Positions 44,238-52,175 of a stretch of 64,000 nucleotides of DNA are shown here, piece after piece. The DNA comes from Dyadobacter sp. 50-39 (GTDB lineage Bacteria; Bacteroidota; Bacteroidia; Cytophagales; Spirosomataceae). Numbering within the stretch: position 1 is the first letter of the stretch; each line of letters begins with the position of its first letter. Location: positions 538,461 through 602,460 of the forward strand of contig MKSR01000047.1 in the NCBI GenBank assembly GCA_001898145.1, given 5' to 3'. The position numbers and the translations under genes are program-made. The notes under the pieces are model-generated. The model ran no database searches and was not told the origin of the DNA. It worked only from the letters and a program-made list of their open reading frames with translations.

Positions 44238-45401
44238 ATGTTGCCGGCCCGAAACGAACAGTTTTATTCCCGTTTGCCCGCCAATCATATTTCGCTGGGC
44301 GAGCTGCTTACGGAAGACCATCTCTTTTACAACGTGCCCGAATCGTGGCACGTGGTCATTACCGATTTGCGGAACTCGACCAGCGCAGTCGCCGGCGGAA
44401 TGCATGAGACAGTCAACCTGATTGCAACGGGCAGTATTGTTACTGTGCTTAATATAGCATTCCGGGCCGGTGTTACCGTACCTTTCTTTTTTGGTGGTGA
44501 CGGTGCTACTTTCATCCTCCCGCCAGTGATTGCCGGAGAAGCCATGCGCGCGCTGGCTGTATTCAGGAAGAATACCTATGAAAATTTCGCACTTGACCTC
44601 CGGATCGGCATCGTTGCGGTAAGTGATATTTACGCTAAAGGTTTTGAGCTTAAAATCAGCAAACTGAAAGTGTCGGGAGCCTTTTCCATCCCCGTTATCC
44701 TTGGAGAGGGCCTGTATTGTGCTGAAAAAATAATTAAAAGTGAAGATTATCGCTTCGACTATGAACCCGGTCCGGGAGATGTGTTGGATCTGAGTGGTAT
44801 GCAATGCCGTTGGGACAAGATCGGCCCTCCCGAAATGGACCAGGAGGTGGTGACGCTGCTGGTGTGTGTGCCGACCGGAAAAAAGCAGGCTGCATTGTTT
44901 GCCAAAGTAATGGAGCATGTCGACGGCATTTATGGCCCGTTTCCGCGTAGGCAGCCCATTTCAGTGCCCAGGCTGATCTGGAAATCCACTTTCAAAAAAA
45001 TGGAAATGGAAATGCGGGTGCGGAAGGGGCGCACCAGCGTTCTGGGACTTGCAGGATCGTGGGTCGCCTGGCTCATCGGATACGTATATTTCAGGACGTC
45101 ATCGGGACGAAACTACCTGAACAGCCTGGTCGAAATGTCGGATACGCTGGTGCTCGACGGCAAGATCAACACGGTAATCACGGGCACACCTCACCAGCGG
45201 GCAGAATTGCAAAAAGCCCTCGATGCCATGGAAGCAGCACGTGAAATTCATTACGGGCTGCATGTGAGCAGCGAATCCGTTATGTCGTGCTACGTCCATG
45301 ACCTTCAGGACGGACATATCCATTTCGTGGACGGGGCGGAAGGTGGGTACACTCAGGCCGCAGGTATGCTCAAAAGAAAATTGAGGAGCGCCGAAGCCTA
45401 G
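44238..45401 (+). CDS. DUF3095 protein
   Basis: A 387-residue protein. VVITDLRNSTSAVAGGMHETVNL near residue 38 and FFFGGDGATFILPP near 88 resemble the nucleotidyl-cyclase catalytic core, including the DxxNST metal-binding start. DUF3095 is distantly cyclase-like, but activity is unproven. The segment SWVAWLIGYVYF near 275 is hydrophobic. ATG 44238 was chosen since an upstream ATG would add 27 poorly conserved residues and overlap the promoter of the divergent WG gene. Confidence 0.8.
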   Translation: MLPARNEQFYSRLPANHISLGELLTEDHLFYNVPESWHVVITDLRNSTSAVAGGMHETVNLIATGSIVTVLNIAFRAGVTVPFFFGGDGATFILPPVIAGEAMRALAVFRKNTYENFALDLRIGIVAVSDIYAKGFELKISKLKVSGAFSIPVILGEGLYCAEKIIKSEDYRFDYEPGPGDVLDLSGMQCRWDKIGPPEMDQEVVTLLVCVPTGKKQAALFAKVMEHVDGIYGPFPRRQPISVPRLIWKSTFKKMEMEMRVRKGRTSVLGLAGSWVAWLIGYVYFRTSSGRNYLNSLVEMSDTLVLDGKINTVITGTPHQRAELQKALDAMEAAREIHYGLHVSSESVMSCYVHDLQDGHIHFVDGAEGGYTQAAGMLKRKLRSAEA

Positions 45402-45418
45402 CTGTAACCGGGGCGGGC

Positions 45419-45949
45419 CTACCGGGGGCCGGTCTCCGGTAGCATGTTTTGTATATCCACCGGGAAGCTATCGTATTTTTGGTATAATTTCAGATACTTG
45501 GCAGCATCGATCACCGGCTCGGTCAGGATCGATTTCAGGCCGTAGAAAAAACCTTCCCGCTGCTGGCCGGGATTGAAAATAAGGTTGATAATCACCTCTT
45601 CGTCGGATTGGTTGGAAAAACCGTGGGGCGTCATGCGCGGCACGTACACCACCGCGCCCTCGTGTGCGAGAACAGGCCCGTCGGCGAGCTCGACGGTCAG
45701 CGTACCCCGGCGCACGATAAATGTCTCGTCCATGAACCGGTGGTAGTGTAACCTCGCCCCGATCGTCGCGGGAGCGAGCTTGATCTCGTAAACGCCGAGC
45801 TGGTCGTTGGAGATGTCGCTGGTAATTTTTAGCGTGATGCTGTTACCGCCCATTGAGAGCACTTCACCCTCGCCGGCAGCGAACAGCACGGCTTTGTTTT
45901 CGAGCTTGTCTGAAAGAAAATCGGTTTCATTTTTCATAGCATTTGTCAT
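45419..45949 (-). CDS. Cupin-domain protein
   Basis: A 176-residue single-domain cupin. Motif 1 is GARLHYHRFMDETFIVRRGTLTVEL near residue 63-87 and motif 2 is VPRMTPHGFSNQSDE near 102, with His residues placed to bind a metal. The substrate is unknown; such proteins are often dioxygenases, isomerases or sensors. It follows a Crp/Fnr regulator gene by 68 bases on the same strand. The N-terminus could start at any of three nearby ATGs. Confidence 0.8.
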   Translation of the reverse strand: MTNAMKNETDFLSDKLENKAVLFAAGEGEVLSMGGNSITLKITSDISNDQLGVYEIKLAPATIGARLHYHRFMDETFIVRRGTLTVELADGPVLAHEGAVVYVPRMTPHGFSNQSDEEVIINLIFNPGQQREGFFYGLKSILTEPVIDAAKYLKLYQKYDSFPVDIQNMLPETGPR

Positions 45950-46017
45950 TTTTTGCTTTGTACACGACAAATGTCCGGATCGTTAAAACCGCAAACATTT
46001 ACAAATGTTGAGACCAA

Positions 46018-46587
46018 TTACAATTCCGCGCGGATGCGGCTGAGCTGGGTGGGCGTAATGCCGAGGTAGGATGCGATTTCGTGTTGTTTCAGGCGCGGTT
46101 CAAGATCGGGGTATTCTTTCAGGAAATTGAGGTAGCGCGTCTTTGCATTGTCGTACCGGAAGGAAATTTCCAGCGGCTCTTTTTCAATGACCCAGTGTAG
46201 TTCCAGATAACGAATGTAGAATGCTGCCAGGTCGTGATGCTTCTCGGTCAGTGATTTAAAATCATGAAAATTATATTCGAGGGTCTCCGTCGGTTCGAGC
46301 GCGCGGATCGCGAACATGCTCGGAGAACGTGTGAGCATTGCGGGTAGCGAGCCTGCAAAATAACTTTCGGGAAAAAACCTTTTAATCACAACATCTCCGT
46401 CGGGCGACGCGTAATACTGCGAAAAAAGCCCCTTCACGACAAATGCGATATTTTTGGCCATCTGGCCTTCGCGCAAAAAGTATTCACCTTTCGTGTAGGA
46501 ATGCGGCCGGAACAAGCTCATCAAATCCTTGATAGCCCCTTCGGAAATGGTACCATATGTCGCAAATTTCGCGCGGAGTTGTTCCAT
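46018..46587 (-). CDS. Crp/Fnr-family transcriptional regulator
   Basis: A 189-residue regulator. The cyclic-nucleotide-like beta-barrel is about 20-115 (YTKGEYFLREGQMAKNIAFVVKGLFSQYY), followed by a dimer helix and a helix-turn-helix (LKQHEIASYLGITPTQLSRIRAEL) at the end. It lacks FNR-type N-terminal cysteines, so it probably does not sense oxygen by an iron-sulfur cluster. The type is common in Bacteroidota next to a regulated redox or cupin gene. Confidence 0.87.
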   Translation of the reverse strand: MEQLRAKFATYGTISEGAIKDLMSLFRPHSYTKGEYFLREGQMAKNIAFVVKGLFSQYYASPDGDVVIKRFFPESYFAGSLPAMLTRSPSMFAIRALEPTETLEYNFHDFKSLTEKHHDLAAFYIRYLELHWVIEKEPLEISFRYDNAKTRYLNFLKEYPDLEPRLKQHEIASYLGITPTQLSRIRAEL

Positions 46588-46617
46588 GTGATATAATTTT
46601 GAAACGAATTTAGTCAG

Positions 46618-47541
46618 TTAACGTTGCCACACAATGTCGTTGACGGCGTGCTCAATTGTGGGATAGCTGAATTCGAATTGATGATCCAACAACCGCTTGG
46701 GAACTACCCACCGGCTTTTAAGCAGCAATTCGGTTTCGGTGCCGATTATTTTCGCTCCTATTTCGAGTAACCAGGCCGGCGACGGGACGCCAAACGGCAT
46801 GCCGGAAGCATTTCGGATAGCCGACATCAACACTTCGTTTTTCACAGGTTTCGGCGAAGTACAGGTGAATACACCTGATAGCGCTTCGTTTTGTAAGAGC
46901 CATTCGGTACACCTAGCGGCATCCTGTTCATGAATCCAGGAAACATATTGTTGACCATTTCCTTGTCTCCCACCCAAGCCCAGACGGGCCAGTGTGTGGA
47001 GGCGCGGAAAGGCGCCGTCGCGCTTGCCCAGCACTATGCCCATTCTTAGGGCAACTTTTCGGGTGCCGGGAGTTTCGACTTGAAAGAATGCCTCTTCCCA
47101 CTTTCGGCAAACTTCAATGGAAAACCCATAGCCGATTTCACCTGTCACCTCATCCTGAGCGCGGTCTTCTGCATGGCGATAAATAGTTGCCGAGGTAATA
47201 TTGATCCAAAGTCGGGGAGGGGTTGGCAGGGTCGCTATCATTTTGGCTAAAAGTGTGGTGGGTACCACTCGTGAGCTGATTATCTCAGCTTGATTTTTAG
47301 TCGTATACCGGCAGTTTACATTCTTTCCACAAAGATTAATAACGATATCGGCGTTGTGCAAATATTCCACCCAATCACCAACAGAGCTAGCGTCCCAAAC
47401 AACGGTTTTGACGTTTTTATACGATTTCGCCGGTTTTCGGCTGAGGACGATTACCTCACGGGCAAGTTCCTTGTAATAGTCCTGTAAAACTCGACCGAGG
47501 TAACCGTTTCCACCCGCGAGGACAACTTTATCGTATTTCAT
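46618..47541 (-). CDS. TIGR01777-type NAD-dependent epimerase/dehydratase
   Basis: A 307-residue extended short-chain dehydrogenase. The cofactor motif is GGNGYLGRVLQDYY near residue 8, and ADIVINLCGKNVNCRYTTKNQ near 64 is family-typical. The C-terminal DUF1731 part begins near 240 (SPAWLLEIGAKIIGTETELLLKSRWVVPKRLLDHQF). Its start overlaps the DCC gene's stop by four bases. The substrate is unknown. Confidence 0.86.
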   Translation of the reverse strand: MKYDKVVLAGGNGYLGRVLQDYYKELAREVIVLSRKPAKSYKNVKTVVWDASSVGDWVEYLHNADIVINLCGKNVNCRYTTKNQAEIISSRVVPTTLLAKMIATLPTPPRLWINITSATIYRHAEDRAQDEVTGEIGYGFSIEVCRKWEEAFFQVETPGTRKVALRMGIVLGKRDGAFPRLHTLARLGLGGRQGNGQQYVSWIHEQDAARCTEWLLQNEALSGVFTCTSPKPVKNEVLMSAIRNASGMPFGVPSPAWLLEIGAKIIGTETELLLKSRWVVPKRLLDHQFEFSYPTIEHAVNDIVWQR

Positions 47542-48365
47542 GGTTTTAAGCTAAATAAAATGACAAGGATCACGATGCGATATAGTACCCAACTTGCAGT
47601 CATCAAATACCCGATACCAAGCAATTTGCATCGGCGCATATGTTCGAGTAACATCAGAAAAACGGTTAGCAAGAAGAAGAGTGCGCAGGCTAGCCAGCCT
47701 AGATTGAGCCAGACACACAGTAACAGAAAATGCAGTAAAGCCAGTGCTCCGGCTAACGATACGGTCATCATATTTCCCAAGTAATCCCATGCTTTTTCCT
47801 TTTTGTAGGAAAAAATCACAGCAGCCTGAAAAAAAATCTGTCCACCACAAATAGTGAATTCACGCCAATAACTACTTTTTGTAAGAAATACCGTCAACAC
47901 GCCGGTGTAAGAAGCCAATATACAAGACGTCAATATCCACGAGAATAACAACCATGCAACACGGTATCTGACATTGAACGATGGTTGATAGTGGAATGGG
48001 GTTTCAGATGCGGGTGCAGGTACGATCACGCGGCGGTTGTAGGAAATGAATGCGTAGGCTTTGCTGGCCACCCATAGCAACGGTTTCCAACGGAACAATG
48101 GTGCAAGCCGGGGCAGGGCATTTCCGCATACTTTCAGAAGGCTTTCTACACCATAAGTTACCTCTCCCGTGGCCTGATTGACAAGCGCAATTTCATTAAC
48201 CGCCCGCTGCCAGTCGAGGTTGGTGCAGGCAGTACCCGAATATTGCTGGTAAGCTTCACGGCCATTACTGTCAAGCAGGCCATTTCTGACAAATGCGCCG
48301 GTGTACAGCCTGCACATAGGGCATTCAGCATCATAAAGAATGATATGGTTGGATAGTGTTCTCAT
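47538..48365 (-). CDS. DCC thiol-disulfide oxidoreductase fused to membrane domain
   Basis: A 275-residue protein. The N-terminal DCC domain (DUF393, about 1-115) has the redox motif DAECPMCRLY near residue 13. The C-terminal part (about 135-275) has four to five hydrophobic helices, resembling an integral membrane domain. The DCC motif suggests thiol redox chemistry at the membrane. It starts the two-gene DCC-epimerase operon, whose upstream region has an operator-like repeat shared with the adjacent regulator. Confidence 0.82.
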   Translation of the reverse strand: MRTLSNHIILYDAECPMCRLYTGAFVRNGLLDSNGREAYQQYSGTACTNLDWQRAVNEIALVNQATGEVTYGVESLLKVCGNALPRLAPLFRWKPLLWVASKAYAFISYNRRVIVPAPASETPFHYQPSFNVRYRVAWLLFSWILTSCILASYTGVLTVFLTKSSYWREFTICGGQIFFQAAVIFSYKKEKAWDYLGNMMTVSLAGALALLHFLLLCVWLNLGWLACALFFLLTVFLMLLEHMRRCKLLGIGYLMTASWVLYRIVILVILFSLKP

Positions 48366-48382
48366 TTGTTTAGTATATTTTG

Positions 48383-48406
48383 AATTTTCAGAAAAAAATG
48401 AAAGTT
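48383..48406. promoter_or_regulatory. Operator-like site upstream of DCC-epimerase operon
   Basis: AATTTTCA, 8 bases, TGAAAGTT: an imperfect palindrome just upstream of the DCC start at 48365. The same arms and spacing recur at 48953-48976. Confidence 0.6.
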
Positions 48407-48421
48407 TGATGTAAAAAAATA

Positions 48422-48928
48422 TTACTTGAACAATTTAAAAATTCCACCCCAAAACCAGCTTTCTTCTGCGCCGAGCATGGTTTCCAAGGTCTTATCCACG
48501 TTTTTGGCCAGCTTGTTGATGTCCGTCACCGACTTGTTGAATGTCGCGAATTCGGGATCACTGGCGTCACCGGTAACCTTAGATAGCTCGTCCAGTATCT
48601 TGATAACCGGTTCCAGCTCCCGTTTGCGACGCTCCTTGGCCACTTGTTTGGCGATGTTCCAAACGTCTTTATCCGCAAAGAAATACTCCTTGCGCTCACC
48701 GGGTTTGTGCTGCTTTTCAATCAGCCCCCAGCCGATCAGGTCGCGCAGGGTCATATTGGCGTTGCCACGGGAAATGCTTAGGCTTTCCATAATTTCTTCG
48801 GTAGTAAGCGGGTCGGGGGAGATCAGCAGCAAGGCGTGTACCTGTGCCATGGTGCGGTTAATGCCCCATTCAGAGCCCAGCTTACCCCATGATTCGATAA
48901 ATTTCCGCCTTGCTTCGTCTAGTTCCAT
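48422..48928 (-). CDS. GbsR/MarR-family transcriptional regulator
   Basis: A 168-residue winged-helix regulator starting MELDEARRKFIESWGKLGSEWGIN. DPLTTEEIMESLSISRGNANMTLRDLIGWGLI near residue 41-73 is the DNA-binding region, and the C-terminal helices (LAKNVDKTLETML) likely dimerise. The frame stays open 276 bases upstream, but that part is antisense to a pseudogene and was excluded. The gene carries an operator-like site just before it, and the same site lies after it before the DCC operon, so it probably controls both. Confidence 0.85.
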   Translation of the reverse strand: MELDEARRKFIESWGKLGSEWGINRTMAQVHALLLISPDPLTTEEIMESLSISRGNANMTLRDLIGWGLIEKQHKPGERKEYFFADKDVWNIAKQVAKERRKRELEPVIKILDELSKVTGDASDPEFATFNKSVTDINKLAKNVDKTLETMLGAEESWFWGGIFKLFK

Positions 48929-48952
48929 GTCGTAAAGATAGGTATGTATTTG

Positions 48953-48976
48953 AATTTTCAAAAATTTTTGAAAGTT
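48953..48976. promoter_or_regulatory. Operator-like site upstream of GbsR gene
   Basis: AATTTTCA, AAAATTTT, TGAAAGTT, 25 bases before the regulator start. Same arms and spacing as 48383-48406. The spacer makes it a better palindrome than the other copy. Confidence 0.6.
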
Positions 48977-49420
48977 GAAGTATTTAGCCTGATATGTCAG
49001 CCCGGCGAGGCCGGATTGCTGGGCCTGGCGTTTCATCCGGATTATAAGAATAACGGCTATTTCTTTCGCAACTACACGACGAAGGTCTCCGGCAACCTTG
49101 AAACGGCCATTGTCCTTTACAAGGTCAGTAACGCCGACGCAAACCGGGCAGACCCCGCCAGTGCGACGGTACTTTTTACTTTTGATCAGCCATTTGACAA
49201 CCACAATGGCGGTGCGGTGAAGTTCGGGCCGGACGGTTACCTCTACATTTCAACTGGTGACGGCGGAAGCTGGGGCGACCCGGGCAACAATGGCTAGAAC
49301 AGGGGCGCATGGTTGGGGAGCCGGCGATGTCGGACAAAACAAGAGAGAGGAGATTAATATCATCCACCGACGGTTTTGTATACCGGGGCAAATCAGTGCC
49401 GTCGCTCGGAGGCCGGCGCA
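48977..49420 (+). pseudogene. Decayed PQQ-dependent sugar dehydrogenase
   Basis: The frame from about 48990 to 49297 encodes GEAGLLGLAFHPDYKNNGYF and NHNGGAVKFGPDGYLYISTGDGG, typical of glucose/sorbosone dehydrogenases. It ends in TAG exactly where Gln would be expected (GNNG-stop-N). The following 120 bases encode GDVGQNKREEINII in one frame and TDGFVYRGKSVPSLGGR in another, both later motifs of the same family but with about 100 residues missing between. The first and last parts of the gene are absent. Start and end are approximate. Confidence 0.75.
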
Positions 49421-49432
49421 GTCTTAATGCGC

Positions 49433-51370
49433 TTAGGGTTTGCGGGCGGCCATTCCGGTATCGGGCAAAACCTTTTTCAAGAATCCCGAAACCGCAGCAA
49501 GGGTCGGCTCAAACCAGGGATCAAAGAACATGAAAGTATGCGGGGCGTCCGGGAATGTTTTGACTTCGCTGTATGTACCGAATGCATTCAATTTTTGGAT
49601 AAAATCCGTTCTACCTGCGTGCATTCGGTACACCGAGCTGTTGATGAACAGGAATGGCGGCGTTTTTGCGCTCACGTGCGTAAGCGGGGCGGCCTCTTGC
49701 CACATGTCGGGGCGCGCCGCTTTGGAATAGCCAAACCAATAAGTGGCGGCCGAAATCGATTTGGAATCGTTGCCTTCACCCGACTCGGGGTGGATGAATG
49801 CCAGCGTGCCGTCTATGTCGACCACCGCCTGCACGATACTGGAACCCTCATTTTCACCGGTTGTTCCCTCAAATTTTGAATTCCCGTTCGTTGCCCCGAC
49901 GAATGCGGCCAGTTCGCCGCCCGCCGAGAAACCCAAAATGGCAATACGGGCCGTATCGATGCCATACTCCTTGCCATGGGAGCGCATCCAGCGCACGGCG
50001 GCTTTCAAATCATGAACCGCGGCAGGGTAGAGGGCGTGGGTAGACAGGCTGTAATCGGTTGTGATACAGATGTATCCATTCGCTGCGAGCCTGCGCGCGA
50101 GCGTGTTGTTGTGCGTGCGGTCGCCCGAGCGCCAGCCTCCGCCGTGTACCATTAGTATGGCCGGCTGCAAGGCCTTCGCCTTTCTTTTGGTCTTGTAAAT
50201 ATCGAGCAGCAGGGTTTTGCCGACCGAAGTGGTACGGTAAGCGACGTTCCGAATCACTTGAACCAAAGCGGGCATCGTTGAATCGGCAGTGCGGATGTTC
50301 GGATGTTGGCCGATCTCGTGCCGGTAGGAGCCTTTTACAGAAAAACTTGTGTCGGGGATGCCCGATGGTTGCAAACGCAGCGTTTTGCCTGGAATCCAGC
50401 CCGAAAGGATATTTTCGAGCGTGTACTTCTCTCTTTCCTGTACGGTAAGCTGTTTGGACCAGGCAACGCGGCCGCTTGCATTGGCGCCGGGACCGGTGCT
50501 ATTGTATTCGGCATAGAATGCCGTTTTTTCTTTCTCCGGGAACATGTTGTCGCCCTTCCACGGGTCCCAGCCTTCTTTTACAATATGCCCGTCCATTTCC
50601 GTGTCAATGAAAACGGTTTTCGCAAAAGGGCGCCATGGGCGGCCAAGGTACACCTTGGTAGCTTCCTCCGAGGCAGTGAGTTTACAATTGAAAAAAACAT
50701 AACCGTACGCTTGTTCGGGAGTGGTGGAGGTGGCGGTAATGTAGGAATTGGTGAGGCTGCGGATCGTACAATTCTGGAAAACGGCGGTCGCTTCGCCGAA
50801 AATGAAATCGGTCGTGCCTGTGATCAGGCAGTCTTTGTAATAATTCCGGCCGTCTTTGGAGGTATATAATGTATCCTGGTTGCCCAGAATGCGGCAGTTG
50901 TATACTTCGATCCGGTCGCCTTCGGTAGCCAGTGCCACGGCCTGTCCCACGCGGCCCGCGGTGTTTTCAATGGTCAGGTTTTGCAAAGTGCAGTCGTTGG
51001 CCTGCACGAGCACCGTATAGGAAGTATAGGTACTGAACTTGGCATTGCCGGTAAAATCGCGTTGGGGGAAATCTTTGCCGGAAAAGTCATTGTTGGTAAT
51101 GATTGTATGTTCTGCGCTCTCGCCAATCAGTATAATGTTCTTTTTCCAGGCGGGGATTACGAGCTTTTCCCGGTAAGTACCGTTTTCCACGCGAATGGTA
51201 GCGCGTATCTGCGAATGGTCGCGGACGGCATTCACGGCCTCCTGGATCGTCTTGAAATCTCCGCTTCCGTCCTGTGCGACAGTAAATTGCTGTTCGATAG
51301 CCTGCACCTGGCCATACACGTTCAGGTTAAACAAAAGCCAGGCAAGCAGCAGACCGATTCTCGTTGACAT
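49433..51370 (-). CDS. Pectinesterase (CE8) fused to alpha/beta-hydrolase esterase
   Basis: A 645-residue exported enzyme with a signal peptide (about 1-21). Residues about 25-325 form a right-handed beta-helix pectin methylesterase. Catalytic segments are GNQDTLY near residue 158, DFIFGEA near 183 and LGRPWRP near 242. A linker leads to an alpha/beta hydrolase (about 370-640) with HGGGWRSGDRTHN near 426, nucleophile GFSAGGELA near 495 and His in DAPHTF near 622. The second domain resembles acetyl-xylan/pectin acetylesterases. One polypeptide could remove both methyl and acetyl esters from pectin. Confidence 0.87.
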   Translation of the reverse strand: MSTRIGLLLAWLLFNLNVYGQVQAIEQQFTVAQDGSGDFKTIQEAVNAVRDHSQIRATIRVENGTYREKLVIPAWKKNIILIGESAEHTIITNNDFSGKDFPQRDFTGNAKFSTYTSYTVLVQANDCTLQNLTIENTAGRVGQAVALATEGDRIEVYNCRILGNQDTLYTSKDGRNYYKDCLITGTTDFIFGEATAVFQNCTIRSLTNSYITATSTTPEQAYGYVFFNCKLTASEEATKVYLGRPWRPFAKTVFIDTEMDGHIVKEGWDPWKGDNMFPEKEKTAFYAEYNSTGPGANASGRVAWSKQLTVQEREKYTLENILSGWIPGKTLRLQPSGIPDTSFSVKGSYRHEIGQHPNIRTADSTMPALVQVIRNVAYRTTSVGKTLLLDIYKTKRKAKALQPAILMVHGGGWRSGDRTHNNTLARRLAANGYICITTDYSLSTHALYPAAVHDLKAAVRWMRSHGKEYGIDTARIAILGFSAGGELAAFVGATNGNSKFEGTTGENEGSSIVQAVVDIDGTLAFIHPESGEGNDSKSISAATYWFGYSKAARPDMWQEAAPLTHVSAKTPPFLFINSSVYRMHAGRTDFIQKLNAFGTYSEVKTFPDAPHTFMFFDPWFEPTLAAVSGFLKKVLPDTGMAARKP

Positions 51371-51499
51371 ATCTTATGAATTTGCTTTTTTTAATGCAGT
51401 CAGCAAAGGCATATTTCCACCGCAAGGTTTTTGGGAAATTATTTTATTATTATTTTTCATGTATATTGTTATAAATGATTGCATTCATTTTGCAACGCC

Positions 51500-52171
51500 A
51501 TGGAAACCCTGATTGTTTTCGCCCTCTATTTATATTCGCATTTAGGATTAGACCTGTATAAAAACCGATATTACGCGGTGGAGGATAGCCGTTTTTTTGC
51601 ATTACCCAAATCCAATGAGATGATCCGGTTGCAGAATCCGGATACGCTTTTTCTGGATGCTGCGGTTTTTCATGCGAGCAATGAGGTGCGGAAAAAATAC
51701 GGTTTGGAGCCATTTCAATATGACCCTGGTTTGTATCTCGCCTCGGCCGGGCATGCCACTGCGATGGTGTATCGTATGTTTTTTAACCATACCAATCCAT
51801 ATAGCCCCTACGAACGCACCACTCAGAGACGGGTAGAATTGTATACCAAACGATTTAAAAGGGTAGGCGAAAATATTGGTAAATACCAGACATTGGTTAG
51901 TGGTGATTTTATGATTGCGCGCCTGGACCGCCGGTCCAACCAATATGAGTTCTTTAATGAAAGCGATCACAAACTATGCAAGCCGTACACCTACGCGGAA
52001 TATGCGCGGTATGTAGTGGAGCAGTGGATGGCATCGCCACCGCACCGCAAAAACCTTATGAATCCTGCCTACACGCACCTCGGTTGCGCCGCGCGGCTGT
52101 CACCCGAACCTTATGTTTATAAAAAAGCACCTTATGGGAGCCTCGTTCAAAACTTCGGAGGGGAGCAGTGA
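51500..52171 (+). CDS. CAP-domain extracellular protein
   Basis: A 223-residue protein with a hydrophobic N-terminus (METLIVFALYLYSHLGLDL) that may be a signal or anchor. The CAP/SCP domain (about 50-223) shows YLASAGHATAMVYRMFFNH near residue 80, VGENIG near 123 and WMASPPHRKNLMNPAYTHLGC near 176, the usual CAP boxes. Role unknown. The gene is divergent from the CE8-esterase gene and ends four bases before the sulfatase gene. ATG 51500 was preferred over a TTG upstream. Confidence 0.82.
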   Translation: METLIVFALYLYSHLGLDLYKNRYYAVEDSRFFALPKSNEMIRLQNPDTLFLDAAVFHASNEVRKKYGLEPFQYDPGLYLASAGHATAMVYRMFFNHTNPYSPYERTTQRRVELYTKRFKRVGENIGKYQTLVSGDFMIARLDRRSNQYEFFNESDHKLCKPYTYAEYARYVVEQWMASPPHRKNLMNPAYTHLGCAARLSPEPYVYKKAPYGSLVQNFGGEQ

Positions 52172-52175
52172 AAAC

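Noticed and set aside
48929-49204. 92-residue N-terminal extension of the GbsR gene
   Set aside because: It is antisense to the PQQ dehydrogenase remnant and crosses the operator site; the family N-terminus begins at 48928.
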